From Haematobia irritans (Eukaryota; Arthropoda; Insecta; Diptera; Muscidae), in assembly GCF_050003625.1 (NCBI RefSeq), contig NC_134400.1, positions 56,610,066 through 56,674,065 on the forward strand: a DNA stretch of 64,000 nucleotides, in the 5' to 3' direction. The position numbers were made by a program, and so were the translations under genes. Below the pieces are notes generated by a model. It had not been told where the DNA came from. It worked only from the letters and a program-made list of their open reading frames with translations, and ran no database searches. This document shows positions 9,984 through 21,691 of this stretch, piece after piece (position 1 is the stretch's first letter; each line of letters begins with the position of its first letter).

Positions 9984-11151
9984 CCACCGTCACATCAGCC
10001 GCTTCAATTGAGTCATCAAGGGCTTTCTCTTCACAGATCTCGGTGACTCTCGCAACAATCCGCGGTTCAGCTTTGGTGAGGCTTGAGCCTGTAGAAACTT
10101 CCCGCATATGATTTTCGCCGTAGTCTGCAGGTTTTATGTCTCCTTCGGCTTCGCTAGGAGATTTTTTCACTGCTGACTCTACCGGAGGCTTGTCCGTTTC
10201 GGAATCCTTTGGCTGATCGCTTTTGTATACCTTCATATGGATATCATGAAAGCCATAACTTACGCGTCCTTGGGTCTGGGCTAGATGTGGCAGCGACTCT
10301 ATGTTTAATATAAACACCGCATGCCGTCTTGGTCCATCCACCTCATCCAAACGACCAACCTTCCAATCGGCGGTTGGAAGATCTGGGTTACATTCTTTTA
10401 GTCTCTCTAGTATTGACTCAGGATCAGGAGGGTTTGCCGGTATCCATGCATGTGCTCTAGGTTTAGCCGGTATGTCTTTTTTATCGACTAACTCCAAAGC
10501 GGCTCCTTCCCAAACTTCACCAATTAGCATCAATGCAGCTTTAAAGCAATCCATAGACCTCTGGTCTGCAAAAGCTATTAACTTATATCGTCCTTGATAC
10601 CATCCAGCATCTTGCCGTCGAGGACTTGGTCCGGGAAACTTTTTTCGCACCTCTGAGTAGACACCAGACATCGCGTTCTCAATTTCCCCCCATTTTTGCC
10701 TTGGAATCATACCGTCCAATGCTCCTTTATTAATAGCCATCACAAGGCTGTCTTTTGCAACTGAGGCAAACGATCTTTGATCCCGTTTAGAGGATGGCAG
10801 CTCATGCGGTGATCGTTCCCTTTTTCCAGCTTCAAGAATTCCTTGAGCCCATTTTAAGGAATCGCTTTGCTTAGCCGACAACGTGCTTGGGTCGACTGAT
10901 CCTAATTTCTTTAGGATAAACAAAGCATTTGTTCGTTCCTTGAATCTCTTTCGAGAGGGATTGCCTCCTTTTGATGTCGTCACCTTAGAAAAGGTTCGAC
11001 TTGCCAAAGTGTCACCGCCAGTCGACCCGTCTACAGGTCGACTAATTGGGCCTGACTCTTGGTCGCTGCCCAAATTTATAACTTCAGTCGTTACCCGTCC
11101 ACTGGGCCCTGAAGTTAGCAACCCAGTGGATGACTTTGAATTTCGCTGCAT
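9931..11151 (-). CDS. LINE ORF1 protein (406 residues)
   Basis: Intact ORF1 of the LINE, starting MQRNSKSSTGLL with the start 100 bp inside the element's 5' UTR. The N-terminal third is Ser/Thr/Gly-rich and basic. The middle (about residues 180-310; WYQGRYKLIAFADQ, WEGAALELVD, WKVGRLDEVDGPRRHAVFIL) resembles the domain listed as DUF4780 in dipteran retroelement ORF1 proteins; this is from memory and unverified. The C-terminus is acidic. No CCHC zinc knuckle is visible. ORF1 proteins normally bind the element RNA. The decayed LINE at 16937 carries the same ORF in broken form, so this is an element gene and not a host gene. Confidence 0.85.
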   Translation of the reverse strand: MQRNSKSSTGLLTSGPSGRVTTEVINLGSDQESGPISRPVDGSTGGDTLASRTFSKVTTSKGGNPSRKRFKERTNALFILKKLGSVDPSTLSAKQSDSLKWAQGILEAGKRERSPHELPSSKRDQRSFASVAKDSLVMAINKGALDGMIPRQKWGEIENAMSGVYSEVRKKFPGPSPRRQDAGWYQGRYKLIAFADQRSMDCFKAALMLIGEVWEGAALELVDKKDIPAKPRAHAWIPANPPDPESILERLKECNPDLPTADWKVGRLDEVDGPRRHAVFILNIESLPHLAQTQGRVSYGFHDIHMKVYKSDQPKDSETDKPPVESAVKKSPSEAEGDIKPADYGENHMREVSTGSSLTKAEPRIVARVTEICEEKALDDSIEAADVTVVENLDGSTVPPDKSSPL

Positions 11152-11247
11152 GGTGGTTTATTATTTCCACCACACGTGAAATTCGTAATAAGTACTTATT
11201 ACGATGAAATACTCCGCTATTAGAAAACACGTCCGTTCAGTTCGACG

Positions 11248-12472
11248 CATTAGCGTAGCTAGACAATTTTCCTAGGGGGGGCTATAGCCTAGCTAAAAAT
11301 TTATAGACTGAACTTATAGGTTCAATTATTGTTTTATTTCATAAAAAAGAATACAAAAATAGACATCAAAATAATATATAATAAAGCAATTAAAAGTAGT
11401 TCCACACTTTTCCCAGCAAAAAAATTGGGATTTTTTTAAAGGCACAACTTTAAAAGCACTTCCAAAAATGTCCTCACAAAGAAGTTAATTATATTAACTA
11501 CACAGGAAGTTTTTTCATATTTTAATGCGTAATTTTTGTTTTCTTTTTTCAAATAGTTTAATAAAAGAGTAAGAATAAATAAAATGGTAAAAATTATTCA
11601 AATTTTGCCACAAAAATGCTAATCCATTATAGAAAAATCGATAATTTTTGAAAATATTTAAACAAGCGTTAGAATGCATTAAAAATCATAAAAAATATAA
11701 AAATTATTATAAATTAATGTTTCTTGAAGCTCGAGGTCTTTATAAATATTTATATAATTCTAACAAAAGTTCGACCAAAAATCAAATAAAAAACGAATAA
11801 ATAAAAAGTTATTTATTTGGGAAAATATCACACAACGATATGGATCAAACCGTAAGAAGTGATGCAAATTTATTGAAACGGTTGACATTCGTTCTATGAC
11901 GAGTTCCATTCATCGCTTCTCCGCCTATTTTGCACCACTTCCGGACCCAAAAAGAACATTTTCACTTCTTTTTTGGCGATGCTTTTTTGCAGCATTATTA
12001 ATTTATGAAAGAATAGTTTTAATACCAATTACTATTTTTTAATTAAGATGACTAGACCAGACTAAACAATATAATAAAGGAGCTTTACAGCCTGTTTATG
12101 TATGTCGAATGAGCTCTGTGGATCGACTAAAATGAAAAAAAAACAGCTGAATTTATAACCAAAAAACAGCTTTTTCTATGCATTTCAGTCGATCGATTGA
12201 ACTCGTTCGACATACAGAAACAGGCTGTTAGTTATTCAACTAAACCATAAGTTCAATCACAGCTCTATTTCATAAATATCAGACTTCAAACATTGCCATC
12301 GGCAACTGCTACCACAACCCAAGTAATTCGATTGTGCATGAAAGTCTTTAGCGGAACTTTGTGCGGTTGTATACACTTGTTTAATTTTTATAAAAATGTA
12401 AAATCGTAAATAGGTTTTCAAATTCTGGGGGGGGGTCTAAGCCCCCTCCCCAGAGGCCTTCCTACGCTTATG
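11248..12472. mobile_element. hAT-type MITE inserted in the LINE 5' UTR
   Basis: An exact 8-bp target duplication GTTCGACG (11240-11247 and 12473-12480) surrounds 1225 bp. The termini CATTAGCGTAGC and, inverted, CATAAGCGTAGG are similar. Runs of G near both ends (CTAGGGGGGGC; GGGGGGGGGTC) continue the inverted repeat. The 8-bp duplication is the hAT signature. No transposase ORF. It contains a family G MITE (11412-11993). Confidence 0.9.
11412..11993. mobile_element. Family G MITE, copy G1
   Basis: Starts CCCAGCAAAAAAATTGGG and ends near TTTTTTGCAGC. It matches the copy at 52707-53230 (shared ACTTTAAAAGCACTTCC, GTGATGCA, TTGCACCACTTCCGGA and AAAAAGAACATTTTC blocks). The expected inverted ends are CCCAGCAAAAAA / TTTTTTGCTGGG; the right end here is mutated. 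No ORF. Confidence 0.7.
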
Positions 12473-13502
12473 GTTCGACGGTTGAATAAAAAGTTCAAAA
12501 TATATGTTGGCAATAAGCATTTAAATGGTTCTCAAATGCCTCAAACATGTTCTATTATTTAAATGATAGAATTTGAGACCATTATATGGTCGGGAAAATC
12601 ATGTACCTGACCATTCAATTTTTTAACTTTTTTGTAGAGAGAAAAGTATTTTTATAGCTTGCGTATAAACATGTCTAGAACAATTACGTGGTCATAAACA
12701 CCATGTACATTGTTTTCGTGACCATTTAATTATTTTGCATTGAAAAGAATTTTATAAAAAACATTGAGCAGCTACATACGATTTTCAATTTGCGCGTCAG
12801 TCGTGTGTTGATTGTTTCTTGGAATGGACGGAGAATACGGAATTACTGTGTTAATTTATTTATTCAGAAATGGCACGTGGTTTTATGTGAACACAAGAAA
12901 GGAAAGTGTAATTGAAAAAAATGTACTTGTTTTTTGTTCTGCATTTTGATATATGAGATCATTTATTTTTATTTGCAGTTACATGATATCTGCGTTTTTT
13001 CATTTGCACGACGCAAATATGGAATGATTACTTAATAGAGCCAAAATAGAGTGTATAAATATATGTGATGTTTGTTTGCACAACATTATAAAAACAAATA
13101 AACAATGAATTTGTTTATAAATAAATAAAAATAAAAAAATAAAGTTAATTTTGTGTTTCCTTTTTTCCAGTGGCGTCCTTTTTTCGACTACGAAATAAGT
13201 TTTTTCATAAAGATCAAAAAATTTTAGGTTGTGACCATGTTCTTTTAAGTAGGAGAAAAACATTTTTAATGAATACCATAACATTTTAAATCGTGACCAT
13301 TGTCTTTTAATGGAAACAAAATTCTTTTTGTCAATATAATAACATTTTAGATGAGGACAATTTTATTTTTTTTTTTAGAACCATGTTCATTGAGCCAACA
13401 TGGTTGAAGGTGAAAATGTTACAGGGTCTCCGCAAAAATAGCTCCTATCATATTATTTTGCTCTTCGAATATGATTGTGACAATCATGTTTCTTCTCTGC
13501 GT

Positions 13503-14665
13503 GCAAATAATATTGTTTTTGACCAATCCTGAAAATGAAATGAAGCAAAATGTGCTTGAGGTATATGTTACACAGGCGAGTTTTTTTAAATAGTCTCCCG
13601 CTTACTGAATTTTTCAAAATCGACGTTTTTTTCCTATTTTTGCTGGTTTTGTTTTTTTCGAAGTTTTTATGCCTACATTTTACATTTTACATATTACATA
13701 TCATGCGTTCAATGCGTCCGATGATTGAAGAGTTGAAATTTCTCTTTGAAATCAAAAGCTCGAATAGTGTGCCGCAAACAGAAAAAATCAACCCTTCCAT
13801 CAACGCACGGATTGACGCATGATGTGTAATTCAACGTTAATGATGGCAATATTAATACATAAAAATTTATTGAATTTTTCGCAGAATAAACAGCGCAGAA
13901 AATTATTGCTTACATTATACAGTAATCTTTTGAACTGCTTCTGAATATATGAATATTTTTTGCTGGGTTTACTGTAGATGACACGTTTTCGCCTACATAT
14001 GAGATTAAACTTTATTATTAATTTCGTGCTTTATAAAACTGTTTAAAGTAAGCAATTACTTTTGTCATGACATATGTTATACATCCAAATGGCGGATCTA
14101 CTCGGCAGAACTTGTCGAGTAACTTGTAATGAAAGAGAGATGCATTTTGACATTGTTGTCTTTAAATTACGCCTGTTTTCTTTTAGTACTCGATGCAACA
14201 TTTGTATCCAGAACATCGTTGCACTGGTGTTCTATAAATATTTATTACTATTTGAGCACTTCATTCATCAAAAATTAAAGATTTCATTAGTTTTCGGTGC
14301 TTGTTTTTAAACAGCTGATGCCAGTGTTACACATTTTTGGCCATGTCCTGGATAAACGAGTACTCTGTCTTTTTCTGTCGGTCACGGCTTAGGGTATCCA
14401 GTACTAAAAGAAAACAAACCTGTTTATTTATTTATTCAGCTATGGTAAGCCAGTTCGAAGGTAAATTTATGAATACAATAAGTTTACTACTTTTACTATA
14501 TTTTGGTGTCGAGAAACGGTTTCTAGTAAAAGTACATAACGGAAAACAACTAATGTTAAGGCAATATCGAAAAATATTTATATGTGCTTCCTGCCTAATA
14601 TTTTTGGGACATATGTTAGAGAAGCGATTTTTTGAGGATGACGAAGAAAAAAATGTATACTTTAC
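13503..14665. other. Putative intron sequence, no element recognised
   Basis: Lies downstream of chitin synthase exon 6 and carries no recognisable exon on the minus strand. A plus-strand open stretch at 14337-14798 mostly overlaps exon 6 in antisense and is not supported as a gene. The rest is AT-rich with no clear repeat. Confidence 0.5.
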
Positions 14666-14844
14666 CCGCGTTACTGTAATAAAGTGGGGATTCCATGCAT
14701 CAATAAACATGGAAAAATATTGTGGAATTGGCACACCATGGATGCTGAAGGCAATCAATGCGAATGCGATAATTTTCAATGGAGACAAATACAGGTAGGT
14801 GTGATAACGAGACTTTGTGCGTCGAACCATTTTAATCAAGTTTC
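14666..14844 (-). CDS. Chs2: Chitin synthase exon 6
   Basis: Begins after a strong acceptor (T-run plus CAG, 14847-14845) and ends at ACGCGG before GTAAAG (14665-14660). The first two bases complete a Gly codon begun in exon 5 (phase 1), and the exon ends in phase 0. It encodes residues 260-319: a basic loop NLIKMVRRTKSRYHTYLY, a hydrophobic membrane segment (PLKIIAFALIAFSIHG) and FSMFIDAWNPHFITVT. In insect chitin synthases the same position has a (S/T)RYFTYL loop, a membrane helix and F.DAF..H.I.VTEV, so the match is in order as well as in content. The following exon is not found in the window. Confidence 0.88.
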
Positions 14845-14991
14845 CTGAAAAAAAAAAACAAAAAAAGGAAACATTTTCAAAATCGAATCTTCCTTTAGGT
14901 AGAAATTTGTCGTTTTCTGGCATTTCTATCCCCATCATCTGTGTTGGGGATGCGGAAAATAGACGATTTTATGCTTGGGACACAAACAAAC

Positions 14992-15192
14992 CTATACTCG
15001 AATACGCGTTAATATAATTTTCCCACCAACGGAATGACACCAATATTAAGGGTATAGCCAATATTTGCACTTGTAAGGCATTGATGAGTGATGGCCATAG
15101 CACAAATGCCGATGACTGGGCCATCAATGCCAAAATACCAATTGAGTAAACAGCGATGGATTTCCAATGCTTGCGGGTTCCCATCAGGATAT
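14992..15192 (-). CDS. Chs2: Chitin synthase exon 5
   Basis: Acceptor CTTCTCATTTCAG ends at 15193; donor ATAG|GTTTGT is at 14992/14991 (a weaker GTTTGT donor). Two bases complete the Asn codon split with exon 4. It encodes residues 193-259: ILMGTRKHWKS, a membrane segment (SIAVYSIGILALMAQSSAFV), then a second one ending in ILVSFRWWENYI. The RWWENY box is a hallmark of insect chitin synthase N-terminal membrane domains. It is separated from exon 6 by a 147-bp intron, the only short intron in the series apart from the 65-bp intron 1. The upstream intron is 29 kb. Confidence 0.92.
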
Positions 15193-15445
15193 CTGAAATG
15201 AGAAGGGTTCATTTAATTTGTGTTTTTATTTTGTTTGTAAATTAAATCTCAATCACACCCCAATCAATTTCAAACCATATTCGATTTTTAGATGGCTACT
15301 CGTCGTCTACTGTTTGCATAGGATTTCAGCAAGTGTCTGCATTAACGAATTTGTTTTATTTCATTAAATTCTGATTAACTCATTCGATTTGTTTTATCCC
15401 CGTTGATTTATTTAAATTTTTTCTATTTTATTTTTTTGCAACTAA
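15193..15445. other. Start-proximal part of intron 4, no element recognised
   Basis: Holds the exon 5 acceptor at its left end and otherwise only AT-rich sequence. Confidence 0.6.
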
Positions 15446-15449
15446 AAGC

Positions 15450-15800
15450 GAATGATACACGCAAAAAATCTTTCCTCCCAAACGAAATTTTAGACAAACA
15501 AAGTTCGTTTCTCTTTTGTTTTTTGCTTTAAGGGGGTTTATTTGGATGAAAAGTATATACTTTTTGTGATAAACGTTTATTCTTTTCCACGATGTAAAAA
15601 CAAAATTGCATTTTCCCTCACTCTTTCTCACTTCCACAAGGTTTTTTTAGTTATTAACACCTTTTTCTGTAATACAAACAATGTAGAAGATATTATTTGA
15701 TTTTATAATTTTTTTAAATTTTACCTGGACGGAGAATCGAACCAAGGACCATGCAATTTGTAAGCCAACGCACTATCCACTGAGCTATGTATCTGTTGTC
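15450..15800 (-). mobile_element. tRNA-like SINE candidate (minus)
   Basis: Read on the minus strand from about 15797: ATAGCTCAGTGGATAGTGCG (A-box region) then TTGGTTCGATTCTCC (B box GGTTCGATTC), with spacing near that of a tRNA, followed by ~280 bp of AT-rich body ending near TTTTTTGCGTGTA at about 15460. The two promoter boxes without tRNA-quality arms argue for a SINE and against a tRNA gene. The 3' end motif is shared with the plus-strand candidate at 15870. Confidence 0.6.
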
Positions 15801-15869
15801 ATCAATAGACAATTACCCATATACGATTCATTTATATAACTAGCATAGCTTGCGGCGCCCACATACATT

Positions 15870-16215
15870 TAGTTGGGCACCGTGGAGCAATGGTTGCGAC
15901 GTCTATCTTGCATACCAAGGGTCCTGGGTTCGATCCCCGCTTCTACCGAACGTCAAACAATTTTTTTTTTATTTTTTCACATATATTCCGGATATGTTCC
16001 GAAGATTCCGAAAAGGACAACTTTTTACTATGAAACTGTAATATGGACTGTGTTGTTGGTTCAAAAATATTTTTTTTTATTGTAAAAATAAAAATTTTGT
16101 AACAAACGAATTTTTTTGGTGATAAAAGTTTAAAATTTTAGAAGGAATTCAAAAACTCTAACAAAAGAAAAACGTTTTTAGTACACGTTTTCCAAACGTC
16201 TTTTTTTGCGTGTAC
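15870..16215 (+). mobile_element. tRNA-like SINE candidate (plus)
   Basis: CACCGTGGAGCAATGGTTGC (A-box region) is followed by CTTGCATACCAAGGG and GGGTTCGATCCCCG (perfect B box), then T-rich body and an end CTTTTTTTGCGTGTA near 16214. The TTGCATAC...CAAGG stretch is also present in the SINEs with (CCTAA)n tails, but the bodies differ. It points away from the neighbouring minus-strand candidate (head-to-head, about 85 bp apart). Confidence 0.6.
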
Positions 16216-16936
16216 ATCTGGAGAAAAACAGTTTATCAGTTCTTGATAGTGAGTCGACACAGACACACCTATGGTTTCAGATGGCGGACTAACGACACAC
16301 ACACGCTGCATGCAATATTACGACCATTGTGTTTGATCCGAGAACCCAGCGTGCATAATTTGAAAATTACATATGTACACACATAGAAATGATTATGAAG
16401 GACAGGAACATCCGTTCACGATGTTTCTTTTTCGTGAAAGTTCGTTAGACGGAGAAAAACAATCTGACAAAGATAAAATGACTTCATGCGCAGTCAAAAT
16501 AAACTTGTCGTACATGCAGTTAACTTTTCCAGTTAGAGAATTAATTCTACATGCAATTAACTGACTGTTTTAACATTGTGGTGTTCTAAGGGGTAGTCAA
16601 TTGTCCGAATCTGCATTACTTTCAATTAGCTTAAGGTTAGTTACTTTAAGTTAGTTCATTTCATTTATTTTAAATGAAGAAGTTAAAAAAATACTTTCAC
16701 CAATTTTCACTTTTTAGCTTTATCAAGTTTTGTATTGCACTTTTATTTTCGTATTATATAATCCAATTTGAAACATTTTTTGCTCCGACCGGATGTTGAC
16801 GTGAGGTTAAAGATTTCTTGTCCTTAACCCTACACAGAAAAAACTATCACCAAAATATTTCCAATTAAAAAGTGGATTTAAGTGGAATAAATTTTCACTT
16901 AATAAATTGATTGATACAATTAACTTTTTAATCAAG
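16216..16936. other. Unassigned intronic AT-rich stretch
   Basis: No gene. A CACAGAAAAAACTATCACC motif near 16843 resembles the starts of the CAC-type transposon families in this window, but no matching right end was found. Confidence 0.45.
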
Positions 16937-17040
16937 ATTCAACCGTCGAACGAAACGGACGTGTTTTTTTTAATAGCGGACTAACTCATCGTAAGAAGTA
17001 CCTACTACGAATTTCAAGTGTGGTGGGACATTAAGCCACC

Positions 17041-18202
17041 ATGCAGCGAAATTCAAAGTGATCCACTGGGTTGCTAACTTCAGGGCCCAGTGGACGGGTA
17101 TCGACTGGAGTTATAAATTTGGGCAATGACCAAAAGTTAGGCCCAATTAGTCGACCTGTAGACGGGTCGACAGGTGGCGACACTTTGACAAGACGCACCT
17201 TTTCTAAGGTAACGACATCCCTCACGAAAGAGAATCAAGGAACGCAGAAATGCTTTGTTTATCCTAAAGAAATTAGGATCAGTCGACCCAAGCACGTTGT
17301 CGGCTAAACAAAGCGATTCCTTAAAATGGCCTGAAGGAATTCTTTGAAGCTGGAAAAAGGGAGCGATCACCGGATGAGCTGCCATCCTCCAAAAGGAATC
17401 AAAGATCGTTTGCCTCAGTTGCCAAAGACAGTCTTGTGCTGGCTATCATTAATAAAGGAGCATTGGACGATATGGTTCCAAAGCAAAAATGGGGGGAAAT
17501 TGAGAATGCTTTGTCTGGCGTCTACTCGACACCAAGAGGCTGGTTGGTATCAAGGACGATTTAAGCTAGTCGCATTTGAGGACCAGAGGTCTATAGAATG
17601 TTTTAAAGCTGCTTTGATACTAATTGGTGAAGTTTGGGAAGGAGCTGCTCTACAGTTAGTCGAGAAAACCAAGAGCACATGCGTGGATACCTGCAAACCC
17701 TCCTGCCCCTGAATCTATTTTAAATAGACTGAAACAATGTAATCCAGATCTTCCAACAGCTGATTGGAAGGTTGGCCGTTTGGATGAAGTGGATGGACCA
17801 AGACGGCATGCAGTGTTTATATGGAACACTCAGTCTTTGCCACATCTAGCAAAGTCCCAGGGCCTTGTATGTTATGGCTTTCATTATGTCCAAATGAAGG
17901 TGTGTAAAAACGATCAGCTACATAATTCGGAAATGGACAAGCCTCTGCCTGAATCAGAAATAATCGGATCCTCTTGCAAAGTCGAGGGAGATACAAGAGA
18001 TGCAGACATGGATAGACACCGTATGCGAGAGGAGGTTTCTACAGCCTCAAAACTCACCAAAGTTGAACCTATGGTTATTGCGAGAGTCACCGAGATCTCT
18101 GAAGAGGACATTCTTGATGACTCGATTGAAACGGCTGATGTGGCGGTTGTTGAAAATCTCGATGGTCCTACGGATCCTCCAGATAAATCTTCACCATTGT
18201 AA
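17041..18202 (+). pseudogene. Broken LINE ORF1
   Basis: Homologous to the intact ORF1 at 9931-11151: starts MQRNSK-like at the ATG near 17041 and keeps WYQGRFKLVAFEDQ, WEGAALQLVEK and DEVDGPRRHAVFI, in different frames. At least two frameshifts and a deletion near 17530 break it. Confidence 0.88.
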
Positions 18203-19080
18203 GGCTGCATGTGCTGCCTTAAAAGCTCTCCTGATGAAAGGGGACATAGATATAGTTCTTATTGAAGAACCATATGATTATAGAAACAAAATATGTGAAT
18301 TAAGTTCTCCGGGGTTCAAACTATTGCAGTATACTGGTAATGATGTAAATCGAGCCGGTATAATTGCTAAAAACGAGCTCAACTTGTTTCTGCTTCCTTC
18401 AATGTGCAATACTGGCACTGTCGTTGCCAGTTTAGAATTATCCCAATGCAAATATTGGATATCTTCGGTCTACTTGGGACATGATAGGGAGATGTTTCCA
18501 TGTGCCGTTAACACCTTAGTTGAGGAGTCATTGAAAACAAAACTCATTATTGGATGCGATGCAAATGCACATCATAGTATATGGGGAAGTGGTGACATTA
18601 ATTCAAGAGGAGAGTCACTATTAGTGTTTATTTTGCGAACTAATTTGGTAGTCTGCAATAAGGGAGATGCCCCAACCTTTGTGACTAAGAACAGGCAAGA
18701 AGATTTGGACGTCACCTTGGCCTCGCAAGAACTGAATGAAATGATATCTGTTTGGCAGGTTTTAAGTGAACATAACTTCTCAGATCATCGCTAAATCAGT
18801 TTCAAATTAGATGTTCATAGCACTAAGACCATATTTCCGCCAAATGTTAAGAAAGCGGACTGGAATAGGTATAGGGAATCGTTCAATATGATGATACCGG
18901 AAATACCAGAGACAAATATGAAAAATGTGCAAGATATCGAACACGCAGTGGAGAGGATTACTAAGGCCTCCAACATCTCACTGAAAGCTGCATGCCCTAG
19001 AGGGAAGCCAAGGGGGAAAATCGACCACCATGTTGGTCTACGGAGTTAATTAATAAGAGGAAATCCTGCAGGAAGCTCTT
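18180..19080 (+). pseudogene. Broken LINE ORF2 endonuclease part
   Basis: Keeps LQINLHHCKAACAAL, LIEEPY, GCDANAHHSIWG and FSDHR, followed by a TAA where the intact copy continues. It lacks the 4-base deletion seen in the full-length LINE near 9775, so it is the better guide to the ancestral frame there. Confidence 0.88.
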
Positions 19081-21691
19081 TAACAAAGTCCATCAGAGCT
19101 CCTGAGGATTGGGACGCTCCAGATTTCATTAAAACATCGGAGGGCAATTGGACAACGTTCCGTGAGGAGACGCTGGAGGTACTATTGGACACACATTTTC
19201 CTGGCTGTCTGGGTCGAACCATGTTCTGACGGTGCCACAGGGGCTCAGCGGCCGTTTCCTATCGAGGAAATTGTATCGGAATCTAGAATAAAATGGGCGT
19301 TAAATATTTTTGGATCATTCAAATCCCCCGACCTGATGGAATTACTCCGACGGAGTTACAAGCAGTGACTCGCAGAATCATCTCTTGGTTGTCGGTGATA
19401 TATATAGGATGTATCAACTTAGCGGGAGGGAAAAGCCTCTCACTCGAGTGCAAAGGATTTCCGACCAATCAGCTTATCCTCATTCCTACTTAAGACTCTG
19501 GAGAGGATGATAGATATTTATCTTAGAACTAGACAACTAAACAACCTTCTGGTTTCCCTAGAAAAAGAAAGGATAAAAGTGGTTGCATACGCAGATGATG
19601 TGGCGCTAGCAGTCAGGGGAAAATTCCCATCCACAATATGAGATAATATACAGAGAGCCCTCCGGATGACTGAGAAATGGGCGAAAGATAATGGTCTTGG
19701 GGTAAATCCTGCAAAGACAGGACTAGTCATGTACTGCAAGTAGGGTTGTCAGACGTGCTCTTTTAAAGAGCACATGTGCCCTTTTTTACAAAAGTGCTCT
19801 TAAAACAAGATAGGCCAAAAGAGCACGCAAAAGTGCTCTATTTTTAGTTAAGTACTCTTTTTGTGCTCTTTGTAGGCATCACAACAAATATTACTCCAAC
19901 GCGATTCAATAAATGGTAAAAATAAACTGAACATACGTAAATTTCACACTACGAGATTTTCCTACGCCCTTATTTTTTAATTAAATAGTGTTTCACTTTA
20001 TATATCAGAGTCGAAAAAGAACACGCCTATGTTGCTTCTTCACTTTGTACTTTGTTCTAAATGTAAGCAAACTTCTTTCAATAACATTTTTCCCAAAAAC
20101 CCCAAACAATTGACTTGCATAGTATTGTAAGAAAATTAGCTTGAGTTGAAAGTGGTTTATTTTATGTATACGAGTATGTTATGAACCTTTTTATACCCTT
20201 CACCACTACTGTGGCACAGGGTACAATAAGTTTGTGCATTTGTATGTAACGCCAAGAAGGAGTAATCATAGACCAACCTTTTAGTATACGGATCGGCTTA
20301 GAATTAAATTCTGAGTCGATTTAGCGATGTCCGTCTGTCTGTCTGTCTGTTTGTGTATTTTTGTGTTCAAAGTACAGCTCGCAGTTTTAGTCCGATTGTC
20401 CTAAAATTTGGTATAGGGTCCTGTTTCGGCTCAAAGACGATCCCTATTGATTTTGGTATAGCTGCCATATATATATTTTTCACCGATCTGGTCATAATTG
20501 GCGTGTATATCAACCGATCTTCCTCAAATTCCGTACATCCGAATATTTTATGAGTCTCGAAAAACTTGCAAAATATCAGCCAAATCGGTTCAGATTTAGA
20601 TATAGCTCCCATATATAGCTTTCGCCCGATTTACACTCATTTGCCCACAGAGGCCAATTTTTTGCTCCGATTTAGTTGAAATTTTGCACAGGGAGTAGAA
20701 TTAGCATTGTAGCTATGCGTGTCAAATTTGGTTGAAATCGGTTCAGATTTAGATATAGCTCCCGTATATAGCTTTCGCCCGATTTACACTCAAATGACCA
20801 CAGAGGCCAATTTTTTGCTCCGATTTAGTTGAAATTTTGCACAGGGAGTATAATTAGCATTGTAGCTATGCCAAATTTGGTTGAAATCGGTTCAGATTTA
20901 GATATAGCTACCATATATAGCTTTCGCCCGATTTACACTCATATGACCACAGAGCCCAATTTTTTGCTCCGATTTAGTTGACATTTTGCACAGGGAGTAG
21001 AATTAGCATTGTAGATATGCGTGCCAAATTTGGTTGAAATCGGTTCAGATTTAGATATAGCTCCCATATATATGTTTTTCTGATTTCGACAAAAATGGTC
21101 AAAATACCAACATTTTCCTTGTAAAATCGCCACTGCTTAGTCGAAAAGTTGTAAAAATGACTCTAATTTTCCTAAACTTCTAATGCATATATATCGAGCG
21201 ATAAATCATAAATAAACTTTTGCGAAGTTTTCTTAAAATTGCTTCAGATTTAAATGTTTCCCATATTTATACCCTTCACCACTACTGTGGTACAGGGTAT
21301 AATAAGTTTGTGCATTTGTATGTAACGCCAAGAAGGAAAAGTCTGAGACCCATCGTTTAGTATACCGATCGTCTTAGAATTAAATTCTGAGTCGATTTAG
21401 CGATGTCCGTCTGTCTGTCTGTCTGTCTGTTGATGTATTTTTGTGTGCAAAGTACAGCTCGCAGTTTTAGTCCGATTGTCCTAAAATTTGGTATAGGGTC
21501 CTGTTTCGGCTCAAAGACGATCCCTATTGATTTTGGAAAAAATCGGTTCAGATTTAGTTGAAATTTGCTCCGATTTAGTTGAAATTTTGCACAGGGAGTA
21601 TAATTAGCATTGTAGCTATGCGTGCTAAATTTGGTTGAAATCGGTTCAGATTTAGATATAGCTACCATATATAGCTTTCGCCCGATTTACA

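Larger units (their letters stand above)
6245..12496 (-). mobile_element. Full-length LINE (non-LTR retrotransposon) with RNase H
   Basis: About 5.0 kb of LINE once the nested 1.2-kb element is removed. A 12-bp target duplication AAAATATATGTT flanks it (6233-6244 and 12497-12508). It carries ORF1, an overlapping ORF2 with endonuclease, reverse transcriptase, RNase H and a Cys/His motif, a 3' UTR of ~140 bp and a (CCTAA)n tail (seen as TTAGG repeats at 6245-6265). The 5' end (CAACCGTCGAAC) is recognised from the copies at 16937 and 40205. An RNase H domain fits the I/LOA/R1 group rather than Jockey. ORF2 has a frameshift and a stop, so this copy is unlikely to move by itself. Confidence 0.93.
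6114..13502. mobile_element. Family C transposon, copy C1 (split by LINE)
   Basis: The two parts, 6114-6244 and 12497-13502, together match the unbroken family C copies at 26227-27363, 34763-35898 and 47638-48778 (about 1.14 kb). Ends: ACGCTCAGAAAAAACATG and CATGTTTCTTCTCTGCGT, an imperfect ~20-bp terminal inverted repeat. It has no substantial ORF, so it is non-autonomous. The LINE sits in it at AAAATATATGTT. Confidence 0.85.

Noticed and set aside
14337..14798. 153-codon plus-strand open stretch followed by a GTAGGT donor
   Set aside because: It lies antisense to chitin synthase exon 6 and shows no domain; the minus-strand exon explains the openness.
15728..15950. Two possible tRNA genes
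   Set aside because: A and B boxes are present but acceptor and other arms do not fold into a proper tRNA; SINE heads fit better.
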